Source: Streptomyces griseiscabiei (GTDB lineage Bacteria > Actinomycetota > Actinomycetes > Streptomycetales > Streptomycetaceae). From it: a DNA stretch of 64,000 bases. The stretch lies in NCBI RefSeq assembly GCF_020010925.1, contig NZ_JAGJBZ010000001.1:186001-250000 (forward strand), in the 5' to 3' direction. A model generated the notes under the pieces. That model saw only the letters and a program-made list of their open reading frames with translations. It was not told the DNA's origin and searched no databases. Below, piece after piece: positions 8,741 through 17,153 of this stretch (its first letter is position 1; each line of letters begins with the position of its first letter). A program made the translations under genes and the position numbers.

Positions 8741-9738
8741 CGCTGAACACCTCCCGTGACTGTGGGCACATCAGCCCTGATCAGGCCTTGATCGCGAAGA
8801 TCGTCCCACAGGGCGTCGGGCACGCTTCGGCGGTGGAGCTCCACGTTCCGCCCGACCTGCTCGGCATTCCGCATGCCGAGGGTGACGTTGATGATACTGG
8901 GGTGGCCGAAAGGGAAGGCCATGGCCGCCGCGGGGAGCGTCGTGCCGTGCCGTTCGCAGGTGTCCGCGATGGCGTGGGCGCGGGAGACGAGGTCCTGCGG
9001 GGCGTCCTGGTAGTCGAACTTCGCGTCCTGAGCGGGACGTTCGCGGGAGAGCAGGCCGGAGTTGAACACCCCGGCGGCCACGACGCTCTTGCCGAGTTCC
9101 AGGGCGGTGGGCAGCACGTCGTCCAGTGCGGTCTGGTCGAGGAGGGTGTAGCGGCCGGCGATCATCATCACGTCGGCCGGGGTCTCGCGGAGGAAGCGGG
9201 CGGGCATGGCCGACTGGTTCATGCCCGCCCCGATGGCGCCGATGACGCCCTGGTCGCGCAGGTCGGCGAGGGCGGGCATGGCCTCTTCGGCGGCCTGCCG
9301 CCAGTGGTCGTCGGGATCGTGCAGGTACACGACGTCCAGGCGGTCCAGCCCCATACGCGTCAGGGTGTCCTCGACGGAGCGGAGCACGCCGTCGCGGCTG
9401 AAGTCCCACTGTCTGCGCAGGTCGTCCCGTACGACGAAGCCCTCGCTGTCGACGCCACGGGGCCGCTCGTTGGGCACGAGCAGCCGCCCGACCTTGGAGG
9501 ACACGGTGTACGCGTCGCGCGGCCGGTCCCGGAGGGCGGCGCCGAGCCGCTGCTCGGACAGGCCGAGCCCGTAGTGCGGTGCTGTGTCGAAGTACCGGAC
9601 GCCGGCGTCCCACGCCGCGTCGATCGCGGCCGTCGCGTCGTGGGCGGGCGTGACCCGGTAGAGGTTTCCGATGACCGACGCCCCGAAGCCGAGTTCGGTC
9701 AGTTCCACGGAGGTGGTGGTGATCTTCCGGTGGCGCAT
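8731..9738 (-). CDS. Aldo/keto reductase, probable L-fucose (D-threo-aldose) 1-dehydrogenase
   Basis: Probably oxidises L-fucose (also L-galactose or D-arabinose in this family) at C1 to the lactone with NAD(P)+. The 335-residue TIM barrel shows the catalytic tetrad in context: Asp and Tyr in FDTAPHYG, Lys in VSSKVGRLL, His in DVVYLHDPDD. The N-terminus (ELGFGASVIGNLY) matches the L-fucose dehydrogenase/pyridoxal dehydrogenase-like AKR branch. It lies 40 bases after the PfkB kinase gene and overlaps the GntR gene. Lactonase, mutarotase and fuconate dehydratase sit in the same transcript, which makes the fucose assignment strong, although side activity on D-arabinose is expected. Confidence 0.88.
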   Translation of the reverse strand: MRHRKITTTSVELTELGFGASVIGNLYRVTPAHDATAAIDAAWDAGVRYFDTAPHYGLGLSEQRLGAALRDRPRDAYTVSSKVGRLLVPNERPRGVDSEGFVVRDDLRRQWDFSRDGVLRSVEDTLTRMGLDRLDVVYLHDPDDHWRQAAEEAMPALADLRDQGVIGAIGAGMNQSAMPARFLRETPADVMMIAGRYTLLDQTALDDVLPTALELGKSVVAAGVFNSGLLSRERPAQDAKFDYQDAPQDLVSRAHAIADTCERHGTTLPAAAMAFPFGHPSIINVTLGMRNAEQVGRNVELHRRSVPDALWDDLRDQGLIRADVPTVTGGVQRCL

Positions 9739-9778
9739 GGTCTTCTCCTCGGAGGGTGCGGTCGGTCGGGGTGGCGGG

Positions 9779-10834
9779 TCAGCGTCTGACGTGGGCGGAG
9801 CCGCCCGTCATGAGCGCCTCGACCTCGGCGAGCGAGGCCATGGAGACGTCCCCGGGCGTGGTCATGGTGAGGGCGCCGTGGGCGGTGCCGTAGGCGAGGG
9901 CGCGTTCCAGGCCCGCTCCGGTCAGCAGGCCGTGGACGAGCCCGGCGGCGAAGCCGTCGCCCGAGCCGATCCGGTCCATGACGTGCAGCCCGGGCATGTG
10001 CGGGCCGGTGACGAAGCCGGTCTCGGGTGACCAGCCCGCCGAGGACCAGTCGTTCCTGCCCGCCGACGGCACCTCCCGCAGGGTGGTCGCCAGTACCCTC
10101 GCGTCGGGGAGCCGTGCCGCGACCTCGGCGAACGCCTCCGGCAGCGCGTCGGCGCCGATGCGTACCGCGCCGGGGTGGGCGCCCGCGAGTCCCAGGGCGC
10201 CCACCACGACATCGGCCAGCGGGGCGAGCCGCAGGTCGATCTCGCGCGCGCCCTCGGCTCCGCCACGGTCGGCCCAGAGGCTGGGACGGTAGTTGGGGTC
10301 GTAGGAGACGGTCACCCCGTGACGCCGGGCCGATGCCATCGCCTCCTCCGCGACGTCCGCGGTGGTCTCCGACAGGCCGGCGAAGATGCCACCGGTGTGG
10401 AACCAGCGCGGGCCCGCGGAGAAGACGGAGTCCCAGTCGATGTCACCCTTGCGCAGGTGGGAGACGGCGGTGTTCGCGCGGTCGCTGACCCCCAGCGCTC
10501 CACGGATGCCGAAGCCCCGCTCCACGAAGTTCAGCCCGTTGCGCGCGCCGCGGCCGACGCCGTCACCGGGCACCCAGCGGATCAGCGAGGTGTCGACGCC
10601 GCCCTGCAGGATCAGGTCCTCCACGAGCCGGCCCACCGCGTTGTCGGCGAGCGCCGTGACCACGGCCGTACGCAGACCGAAGCAGCGCCGGAGGCCGCGC
10701 GCCACGTTGTATTCACCGCCGCCCTCCCAGACCTGGAAGGTGCGAGCGGTCCGGATCCTGCTCTCGCCCGGGTCGAGGCGCAGCATCACCTCGCCCAGGG
10801 CGATCACCTCCGGTGCTCGGCCGACGCCGTTCAT
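9779..10834 (-). CDS. PfkB-family sugar kinase, 2-keto-3-deoxygluconate kinase-like
   Basis: This 351-residue PfkB kinase transfers phosphate from ATP to a sugar or sugar-acid hydroxyl. Visible motifs: PEVIALGEVMLRLDPG at the N-terminus, the GGGEYNVARGL substrate loop, and the C-terminal anion-hole/catalytic motif DRIGSGDGFAAGLVHG with the catalytic Asp. The ATG at 10834 overlaps the aldolase stop codon (ATGA). Paired with a KDPG-type aldolase it looks like the lower Entner-Doudoroff branch. That is puzzling here: 2-keto-3-deoxy-L-fuconate is 6-deoxy and has no 6-hydroxyl to phosphorylate. It may serve L-galactose-type side substrates or phosphorylate another position. Confidence 0.87.
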   Translation of the reverse strand: MNGVGRAPEVIALGEVMLRLDPGESRIRTARTFQVWEGGGEYNVARGLRRCFGLRTAVVTALADNAVGRLVEDLILQGGVDTSLIRWVPGDGVGRGARNGLNFVERGFGIRGALGVSDRANTAVSHLRKGDIDWDSVFSAGPRWFHTGGIFAGLSETTADVAEEAMASARRHGVTVSYDPNYRPSLWADRGGAEGAREIDLRLAPLADVVVGALGLAGAHPGAVRIGADALPEAFAEVAARLPDARVLATTLREVPSAGRNDWSSAGWSPETGFVTGPHMPGLHVMDRIGSGDGFAAGLVHGLLTGAGLERALAYGTAHGALTMTTPGDVSMASLAEVEALMTGGSAHVRR

Positions 10835-11532
10835 GCCCTGCTCCTCTCCTTGGTCACTGCCGCGACCCTGCCGCCGTCGGCGGCCCTCGAATCCGCGGTC
10901 CCGACCGCCCCGACCGCCCCGACCGCCTCGGACGTCAGGCGCCGGATCTCCGCGTACGCACCACGCCCGACAAGCCCGGCGGTCGCCATCCAGCTGCCGC
11001 CCACGGCGACGACCGCGGGGTGGCTCAGATACCCGGCCGTCCGGGCGGGCCCGATACCGCCGGTCGGCAGGAACCGTGCCTGCGGGAACGGCGCGGCGAG
11101 CGCCCGGACCGTCGCGGTTCCGCCCAGGGTTTCGGCGGGGAACAGTTTGACGGTGTCCAGGCCGGCCGCGAGAGCGCGCATGAGTTCGGTCGCGGTCGCG
11201 ATGCCCGGTACGACCGCCACCCCCAGCCGACGGCAGCGGGCGACGACGTCGGGGTCGAAGCCGGGTGAGACCACGAAACGGGCCCCGGCCTCCACCGCCC
11301 GCTCCGCCTGCTCGGGGGTGAGGACCGTCCCGGCGCCGACGGTCAGCCCTCCGTGCGCGGCCATCGCCTCGATCGCCCGCTCGGCGTCCGGTGTGCGGAG
11401 GGTGACCTCGACGCAGGACGCGCCGCCGGCGGCGAGCGCCTCGGCCAGCGGGGCGGCCGTCGACACATCGGGCACGGTCAGCACCGGCATCACCCGGGTA
11501 CCGTCCAGAAGGGACACGATGTCGCCGGTCAT
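10831..11532 (-). CDS. KDPG/KHG-type class I aldolase
   Basis: This 233-residue aldolase cleaves 2-keto-3-deoxy sugar acids or their phosphates to pyruvate plus an aldehyde. Motifs: ASCVEVTLRTPDAERAI (conserved Glu), GAGTVLTPEQAERAV, FVVSPGFDPDVV, and the Schiff-base lysine in DTVKLFPAE. The ATG at 11532 overlaps the SDR stop codon as ATGA, and the gene's own stop overlaps the kinase start in the same way. In this operon the likely products are pyruvate and L-lactaldehyde if it accepts unphosphorylated 2-keto-3-deoxy-L-fuconate. If the kinase acts first, they would be pyruvate plus a triose phosphate. Family is firm, substrate inferred. Confidence 0.88.
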   Translation of the reverse strand: MTGDIVSLLDGTRVMPVLTVPDVSTAAPLAEALAAGGASCVEVTLRTPDAERAIEAMAAHGGLTVGAGTVLTPEQAERAVEAGARFVVSPGFDPDVVARCRRLGVAVVPGIATATELMRALAAGLDTVKLFPAETLGGTATVRALAAPFPQARFLPTGGIGPARTAGYLSHPAVVAVGGSWMATAGLVGRGAYAEIRRLTSEAVGAVGAVGTADSRAADGGRVAAVTKERSRA

Positions 11533-12299
11533 CGGCCCAGCCATCCGCCGTCGACGGGCAGGACGGCGCCGTGGACATAGGCGGCGGCGTCGGAGGCCAG
11601 GAACAGCGTGGCGCCCGCGAGGTCGTCCGCGGTGCCCCAGCGCCCGGCCGGGATACGGGCGAGGATCGCCTCGCTGCGGTCCGGATCGTCGCGCAGGGCC
11701 TGGGTGTTGTCGGTGGCGATGTAGCCCGGGGCGATCGCGTTGACGTTGACGCCGTGCGCGGCCCACTCGTTGGCCAGGGCCTTGGTCAGACCGGCGATGC
11801 CGTGCTTGGCGGCGGTGTAGCCGGGGACGGTGATGCCGCCCTGGAAACTGAGCAGCGACGCCGTGAAGATGACCTTCCCCCGGCCGCGTGCCACCATGGC
11901 CGCGCCCACGGCCCGGGTCAGGGCGAACTGCGCGTGGAGATTGACCTGGAGCACCAGGTCCCAGTCCTCGTCGCCGTGTTCGGCGGCCGGGGCCCGGCGG
12001 ATGGTGCCCGCGTTGTTGACCAGGATGTCCACCGGGCGTGCGCGTCCGGCGAGTTCCTCGCCCAGCGCCCGTACGGCGTCGGGGTCGGCGAAGTCCGTGC
12101 GGATCGCCTCGAAGGAGCGGCCGGCGGCGTGCACGTCCTTCTCCACCGAGCTGCCCGACTCCTCCAGGCCGGCGCTGACGCCGATGATGTCGGCCCCGGC
12201 CTCGGCGAGCGCGCGCGCCATGGCCCGGCCGATGCCTCGGCGGGCGCCGGTGACGACGGCGAGCCGTCCGGTCAGGTCGAAGGGGTGCGCGGCGGTCAT
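11529..12299 (-). CDS. SDR dehydrogenase, KduD-like, probable 2-keto-3-deoxy-L-fuconate dehydrogenase
   Basis: This 256-residue NAD(P)-dependent short-chain dehydrogenase shows the cofactor motif TGARRGIG at residues 18-25, NNAG, a catalytic Ser region (FTASLLSFQGG) and YTAAK. Overall it resembles 2-deoxy-D-gluconate 3-dehydrogenase (KduD). In bacterial L-fucose routes an enzyme of this class oxidises 2-keto-3-deoxy-L-fuconate to the 2,4-diketo acid. The hydrolase that would split that diketo acid is not in this operon, so the SDR may instead interconvert keto acids together with the adjacent Zn-alcohol dehydrogenase. Both ends have ATGA overlaps with neighbouring genes. Confidence 0.85.
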   Translation of the reverse strand: MTAAHPFDLTGRLAVVTGARRGIGRAMARALAEAGADIIGVSAGLEESGSSVEKDVHAAGRSFEAIRTDFADPDAVRALGEELAGRARPVDILVNNAGTIRRAPAAEHGDEDWDLVLQVNLHAQFALTRAVGAAMVARGRGKVIFTASLLSFQGGITVPGYTAAKHGIAGLTKALANEWAAHGVNVNAIAPGYIATDNTQALRDDPDRSEAILARIPAGRWGTADDLAGATLFLASDAAAYVHGAVLPVDGGWLGR

Positions 12300-13357
12300 G
12301 CGAGGGCTCCCGTCGTGTCGTTCGTCGTGTCGTTCCCGCAGTCCACGAGGATCTTCATCACGTCGCCGCCGGCCTCCAGGGCCTCGAACGCCGACGGTGC
12401 CTCGGTGAGCCCGACGACCTTGCTGATCAGCCGGTCGGCGGGGATCGTGCCGTCCGCGATCAGGCCCACCGCCCGCTCGAAGTCCGCGCGGTCGTACAAC
12501 CGGGCGCCGACAAGGGTGAGTTCGCGCCAGAAGAAGCGGTGCAGGTTGATCTCGCGGGGCCGGGGGTGGATGGCGACGAGGCACAGCCGGCCGCGCACCC
12601 CCAGCACCTCCACCGCCGTGTCGACGCCGCCCGCGGCGCCGGACACCTCGAAGGCGACGTCCGCGCCCGCGTCGCCCGTCCACCGCCGTACCAGCTCGGC
12701 GATGTCCTGTGCGGCGGGATCCCAGGTCGCCAGGCCCAGTTCCTCGGCGACGATGCGCCGGTGGCCGCTCAGCTCGACGACCCGGACATCGGCTCCGGCG
12801 GACCGCGCCACCAGGGCGATCAGGATGCCCACCGGTCCGCCGCCGACCACGACGACCCGCTCGCCGTCCCGGACTCCGGCGCGGCCGACGTCGTGCACGG
12901 CCACCGCCGTGGGTTCGACGAGGGCCGCCCGGTCCAGGGGGACCGCGTCGGGCAGGCGGACGAGTGTGGAGGCGGGCACCACCCAGCGCTGCTGCATCGC
13001 GCCGGGAGAGTCGATGCCGATGAAGTCGAGGTTCTGGCAGACGTGCCGATGACCCGCCAGGCAGGCGGCGCAGGTGTCGTCCCAGCGCAGCGGCATCACG
13101 GTCACCGCGTCGCCCGCGCTCCAGCCCTCGACCTCCGCTCCCACCCGGACGATCCGTCCGGACATCTCATGGCCGAGGACGGCGGGGGTGCTGACCCGGG
13201 AGTCCATGTCCCCGTGGAAGATGTGCAGGTCCGTGCCGCAGATACCGACGTAGGCCGGGGCAAGCTCCACCTCCCCGGGACCTGGCGGCGTGCTCGCGAC
13301 GGGTCCCAGGTCCAGTGTGCGGGCGGCGGTGTAGCGGACGGAGAGTGACGTGGTCAT
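12296..13357 (-). CDS. Zinc-dependent medium-chain alcohol dehydrogenase
   Basis: This 353-residue MDR enzyme belongs to the sorbitol/threonine dehydrogenase group. The catalytic zinc site begins with GICGTDLHIFHGD and GHEMSGRIV, and the Rossmann fold has VVVVGGGPVGIL near residue 170. The structural zinc loop reads DDTCAACLAGHRHVC, so one of the usual four cysteines is Asp; the loop may still bind zinc. The start ATG 13357 overlaps the mutarotase stop codon. Candidate roles in the fucose operon are handling L-lactaldehyde, or oxidising a secondary hydroxyl of the sugar acid together with the downstream SDR. Substrate is not determined by sequence. Confidence 0.82.
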   Translation of the reverse strand: MTTSLSVRYTAARTLDLGPVASTPPGPGEVELAPAYVGICGTDLHIFHGDMDSRVSTPAVLGHEMSGRIVRVGAEVEGWSAGDAVTVMPLRWDDTCAACLAGHRHVCQNLDFIGIDSPGAMQQRWVVPASTLVRLPDAVPLDRAALVEPTAVAVHDVGRAGVRDGERVVVVGGGPVGILIALVARSAGADVRVVELSGHRRIVAEELGLATWDPAAQDIAELVRRWTGDAGADVAFEVSGAAGGVDTAVEVLGVRGRLCLVAIHPRPREINLHRFFWRELTLVGARLYDRADFERAVGLIADGTIPADRLISKVVGLTEAPSAFEALEAGGDVMKILVDCGNDTTNDTTGALA

Positions 13358-13791
13358 CGTGATCCCAGGGTTGCTTCGGGGCGCACACCGATGGTGAGCA
13401 GAAGGTTGGCGTAGGTGCGGATGTCGGCGGTGACGACGGCCAGCGCCAGGTCGGGGGAGCGGGCGGCGTCGTAGAACGCGAAGCGGCCGAGCGTCGTGAC
13501 GGGGACGGGCGCCAGCACGGAGCGATACTCGGTGATGGCCGGCGGCTCCGGTTCGCCCTCCGGGGGCACCATGACGTGGGCCGATTCCACGGGCAGGGCG
13601 CGCAGCAGCACGTCCAGCACCGTGGTGACGTCCAACAGGCCCGGAGCCAGGTTGAGATGCACCGTCCTGGCACGTTCGCCGACGGCCGTGCCCGCCGGGT
13701 AGTGGCCGTCGGCGAGCAGGACGCGCGCCCCGTGACCGGAGCCGGCCAGGGCTTCCAGGATGCCGGGATGCAGGAGTTCGGTCAGGAGCAT
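13354..13791 (-). CDS. fucU: RbsD/FucU-family L-fucose mutarotase
   Basis: This 145-residue protein interconverts alpha and beta anomers of L-fucose, giving the dehydrogenase its preferred anomer. The family shape is clear: LLHPGILEALAGSGHGARVLLADGHYP at the N-terminus with the conserved histidine and the Asp of DGHYP, then PVESAHVMVPPEGEPEP, and a C-terminal acidic/aromatic segment (RFAFYDAARSPDLALAVVT). Length is normal. The start ATG 13791 overlaps the lactonase stop by ten bases, and the stop overlaps the alcohol dehydrogenase start. FucU rather than RbsD is preferred because of the operon, not because of a diagnostic residue. Confidence 0.88.
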   Translation of the reverse strand: MLLTELLHPGILEALAGSGHGARVLLADGHYPAGTAVGERARTVHLNLAPGLLDVTTVLDVLLRALPVESAHVMVPPEGEPEPPAITEYRSVLAPVPVTTLGRFAFYDAARSPDLALAVVTADIRTYANLLLTIGVRPEATLGSR

Positions 13792-14699
13792 GGCTGTGTC
13801 CTTCGCGCGGTCGCTTTCGGGGCGGGACGGAGTCCGTAGAACGCCGTCGCGGTGTCGTGGAGGACGGCACGCGTCTCGCTCTCGGAGCAGTCGAGCAGGA
13901 GTTCCTCGACGGTGGCGGCCCAGCGGTTCCAGCCGCCCGCCAGGAGACAGACGGGCCAGTCGGAGCCGAACATGAGCCGCCGCGGGCCGAAGGCGGAGAG
14001 CAGGGTGTCCCACACCGGCCGGATGTCGTCGAGGGTCCACTTGTCGTGGTCGGCCTCGGTGATGAGACCCGACACCTTGCAGTGCACCTGCGGATGGCCG
14101 GCCAGCCGGCGTATCCGCCGTTCCCAGTCGGCGAGTTCACCCCTGGCGAGGGGAGGCTTGCCCGCGTGGTCGAGGACCAGCGGCAGACCGGGGACACGCT
14201 CGGCGAGGCGGATCGCCTGGGGCAGTTGATGGTCCCGGACCAGCAGGTCGTAGCCGAGTCCCAGGTCGCGTATCCTGCACAGCCCCGACTCCACGACCGG
14301 GCGCTGCAGCCAGTCGGGGTCCGGCTCGTCCTGGACGACATGGCGCACGGCCCGCAGGTGTTCGCCGCCGGGTCCACCGCGGAGCCGGTCGAGCATGTCG
14401 CCGATCGCGAGGGACGTCAGGTCCAGCCACCCCACGACCCCGCCGATCAGGGGTTCCGTGTCGGCCAGGGCGAGCAGTTCCCGTGTCTCGGCCAGCGAGG
14501 TCACACACTGCACGACGACCGTGCGCACCAGGCGCTCCCCGGCGATCGCCCGGGTCGCGTCGGCACGGAGGCGCTGTGCGTCGAAGGACCGCCGGAGAGG
14601 GGCGTGCCGGGGCTCGTCCAGCCAGGGCTGAGGGCGCCGGTCGAGGTCCCATACATGGTGGTGGGCGTCGATCAGGCCGGGGCCGGCACTCTCAGACAC
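13782..14699 (-). CDS. Amidohydrolase-2 family, probable L-fucono-lactonase
   Basis: This 305-residue metal-dependent TIM-barrel hydrolase opens the sugar lactone made by the aldo/keto reductase to L-fuconate. Metal and catalytic motifs: [12 protein letters not shown] near the N-terminus (HxH), [14 protein letters not shown] in the middle and [14 protein letters not shown] near the C-terminus with the conserved Asp. These match COG3618 lactonases. The start is GTG 14699, eight bases inside the end of the fuconate dehydratase gene; there is no ATG nearby. Position between dehydratase and mutarotase genes supports the lactonase role. Confidence 0.88.
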   Translation of the reverse strand: MSESAGPGLIDAHHHVWDLDRRPQPWLDEPRHAPLRRSFDAQRLRADATRAIAGERLVRTVVVQCVTSLAETRELLALADTEPLIGGVVGWLDLTSLAIGDMLDRLRGGPGGEHLRAVRHVVQDEPDPDWLQRPVVESGLCRIRDLGLGYDLLVRDHQLPQAIRLAERVPGLPLVLDHAGKPPLARGELADWERRIRRLAGHPQVHCKVSGLITEADHDKWTLDDIRPVWDTLLSAFGPRRLMFGSDWPVCLLAGGWNRWAATVEELLLDCSESETRAVLHDTATAFYGLRPAPKATARRTQPCS

Positions 14700-16017
14700 G
14701 GGAGATCCAGACCGGGCCGTCGGGGTAGAGGTACTCCTTCAGGGACTCGGGATGCATCTGCGCGCTCAGCCCGGGCACGCTCGGCGCGAGGTAGTGGCCG
14801 TCGGCGATGCGCACCGGGTCGACGAAGTGCTCGTGCAGGTGGTCGACGTACTCGATGACCCGGTCCTCCGTCGTGCCGGAGACGGCGACGAAGTCGAACA
14901 TCGACAGGTGCTGCACCATCTCGCACAGGCCCACACCGCCCGCGTGCGGGCAGACCGGCACCCCGAACTTCGCGGCGAGCAGCAGGATGGCGATGTTCTC
15001 GTTGACACCACCGACCCGGGCGGAGTCGATCTGCACGATGTCCACCGCGCCGGCCTGGAGCAACTGCTTGAAGACGACCCGGTTGGCCACGTGCTCCCCG
15101 GTGGCGACCTTGATCGGAGTCACGGCCGCGCGGACGGCGGCGTGGCCGAGGATGTCGTCGGGGGAGGTGGGCTCCTCGATCCAGTACGGCTGGTACGGGG
15201 CGAGGGCGCGCATCCAGTCGATGGCGGGCTGGATGTCCCATCTCTGGTTGGCGTCCACGGCGATGCGGACGGAGTCGCCGACGGTCTCGCGGGCGGTCCG
15301 CATCCGCCGTACGTCGTCCTCCAGGTCCGCCCCGACCTTCAGCTTGATCTGGGTGAAACCGTCGGCGACGGCCTCGCGGGCGAGGCGGGCCAGCTTCTCG
15401 TCGGAGTAGCCGAGCCAGCCGGGGGTGGTGGTGTAGGCGGGGTAGCCGCGTTCCAGCAGCGCGGCGGTGCGCTCCTCGCGGCCCGGCTCCGCCTTGCGCA
15501 GGATGTCCAGTGCCTCGTCGGGGGTGAGGGCGTCGCTGAGCCAGCGGAAGTCGACCTGGGCGACCAGTTCCTCGGGGGACATCTCCGCGAGCAACCGCCA
15601 GACGGGCTTGCCCGCCCGCTTGGCGGCCAGGTCCCAGGCGGCGTTGACGACCGCGCCGGTGGCCATGTGGATGGCGCCCTTCTCCGGGCCGAGCCAGCGC
15701 AGTTGGGGGTCGTGGACCAGGGAGCGCGAGAACTCCCCGAGGTCGCCGCAGACCTCCTCGACCGAGCGGCCGACGACGTGGGGGGCGAGCGTGGCGATGG
15801 CGGCGGCCTGGGCGTCGTTGCCGCGGCCGGTGGTGAAGGCCAGGGCATGACCCTCCAGACCGTCACCGGCGTCGGTGCGCAGGACGACGTAGGCGGCGGA
15901 GTAGTCGGGTTCGGGGTTCATCGCGTCCGACCCGTCCAGGTGCTCGGACGTCGGGAAACGCACGTCCAGGACATCCAGGGCGATGATGCGGGCGGACGGG
16001 GACAGGGCAGAGGGCAT
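14692..16017 (-). CDS. L-fuconate dehydratase (enolase superfamily)
   Basis: Dehydrates L-fuconate to 2-keto-3-deoxy-L-fuconate with Mg2+. The 441-residue protein shows the expected order of active-site elements: the K-x-K acid/base in TQIKLKVG, metal ligands in [20 protein letters not shown] and [11 protein letters not shown], and the general-base His in [11 protein letters not shown], followed by [10 protein letters not shown]. The [11 protein letters not shown] motif and the length near 440 fit fuconate dehydratases better than mandelate racemases or galactonate dehydratases. The ATG at 16017 follows an 86-base gap after the transporter genes, the longest gap in the operon and the likely place for differential expression. 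Confidence 0.92.
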   Translation of the reverse strand: MPSALSPSARIIALDVLDVRFPTSEHLDGSDAMNPEPDYSAAYVVLRTDAGDGLEGHALAFTTGRGNDAQAAAIATLAPHVVGRSVEEVCGDLGEFSRSLVHDPQLRWLGPEKGAIHMATGAVVNAAWDLAAKRAGKPVWRLLAEMSPEELVAQVDFRWLSDALTPDEALDILRKAEPGREERTAALLERGYPAYTTTPGWLGYSDEKLARLAREAVADGFTQIKLKVGADLEDDVRRMRTARETVGDSVRIAVDANQRWDIQPAIDWMRALAPYQPYWIEEPTSPDDILGHAAVRAAVTPIKVATGEHVANRVVFKQLLQAGAVDIVQIDSARVGGVNENIAILLLAAKFGVPVCPHAGGVGLCEMVQHLSMFDFVAVSGTTEDRVIEYVDHLHEHFVDPVRIADGHYLAPSVPGLSAQMHPESLKEYLYPDGPVWISRV

Positions 16018-16103
16018 GGGGGCAACTCCTGTGAAGGCGCCGAGCGTGCTCGGGCGGTGACGTGGACGCGGGTCGTCCGGCCTGCGGAGGCGGGCGCGGC
16101 GGT

Positions 16104-17153
16104 CTACTCCTGGACCTTGCCGCCGGTGATGCGGGAGATGGTCAACGCGACCAGGATGATCAGGCCGTTGAGGGCGCCGATCCACTGCGCGGGCACGCCC
16201 GCGAGGGTGAGGACGTTCTGGATCATGAAGAGCAGCAGGATGCCGCTGAAGGCCCCGAACATGGTGCCCTTGCCGCCGTTGAGGCTGATCCCGCCGATCA
16301 CGGCGGCGGCGAAGACAGTGAAGATGTACCCGTTGCCCTGCGCGGAGGCGACGGACGCGAGCCGTCCGGAGAGCAGCAGTCCGGCGAGGGCGGCGAGCAG
16401 GCTGCCGGTGACGATGACGATCCACAGCACCCGGTCGGTGCGGATGCCGGCCGCCTTGGCGGCGTCGACGTTGCCGCCGATGGCGTAGAGGGAGCGGCCG
16501 AAGCTGGTCCAGCCGAGGACGACGATGGCGACGGCGAACAGGACGAGGCAGAGCCAGATGGAGGCGGGCATCCCGAACCACTGGGCGGTGCCGAGGTAGA
16601 GCATCGACTCCGGCAGCTGGAAGAAGGTCTGGCCGCCCGAGATACCGGTGAGGACACCGCGCAGCACGATCAGCATGCCGAGGGTGACGATGAACCCGTT
16701 GAGGCCGAAGCGGATGATCAGCAGGGCGTTGATCACACCGACGAGCACGCCCACGGCGAGCGTGACCGGGATCGACCAGGCGCCGGGGAGCAGGCCGAGT
16801 CCGTGTCCGGCGCTGCCGATGGTCAGCCAGGCCGCGACACCGGGCGCGAGGCCCATGGTGGACTCCAGGGAGAGGTCCATCTTCTTGACGATCAGGACCA
16901 TCGTCTGGGCGAGCACCAGCAGGGCGATCTCGGACATGGTCTGCAGGACGTTCATGAGGTTGTCGGCCTGCAGGAAGACCGGGTTGACGATCTGTCCGAC
17001 GATCGCGATGGCGATGATGGCCGGCACCAGGGCGAGGTCGCGCAGCCGGGCCAGGGGGATTCTGCCGCCCAGCAGGGCGGTCCGCTTCGCGGTCGGTTCC
17101 GTGGCGTCGGGCGCGGCGGCCCCCGGCGTGTCCGCGAGGACGGTTTCAGGCAT
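16104..17153 (-). CDS. Sugar ABC transporter permease (RbsC-like)
   Basis: This 349-residue membrane protein is the channel of a ribose-type (CUT2) ABC importer. After a polar 40-residue N-terminus come about nine or ten hydrophobic helices with the family motifs [16 protein letters not shown] (equivalent to GGIDLSVG), [18 protein letters not shown] and [18 protein letters not shown]. The start overlaps the ATPase stop by eight bases. One permease gene is present, so a homodimer is expected. The likely substrate is L-fucose or a related 6-deoxy sugar released by the neighbouring alpha-fucosidase. Confidence 0.92.
   Translation of the reverse strand: MPETVLADTPGAAAPDATEPTAKRTALLGGRIPLARLRDLALVPAIIAIAIVGQIVNPVFLQADNLMNVLQTMSEIALLVLAQTMVLIVKKMDLSLESTMGLAPGVAAWLTIGSAGHGLGLLPGAWSIPVTLAVGVLVGVINALLIIRFGLNGFIVTLGMLIVLRGVLTGISGGQTFFQLPESMLYLGTAQWFGMPASIWLCLVLFAVAIVVLGWTSFGRSLYAIGGNVDAAKAAGIRTDRVLWIVIVTGSLLAALAGLLLSGRLASVASAQGNGYIFTVFAAAVIGGISLNGGKGTMFGAFSGILLLFMIQNVLTLAGVPAQWIGALNGLIILVALTISRITGGKVQE

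Noticed and set aside
10835..11578. N-terminal extension that would make the PfkB kinase 599 residues
   Set aside because: The added part is Arg/Gly filler read through the aldolase gene; the ATG at 10834 overlaps the aldolase stop.
12300..12683. Extended form of the SDR protein
   Set aside because: The extra residues are the out-of-frame alcohol dehydrogenase gene; MTAAHPFDLTGRLAVVTG is a normal SDR start.
14752..16488. 578-codon plus-strand open frame
   Set aside because: Antisense of fuconate dehydratase and permease genes, whose active-site motifs are intact.
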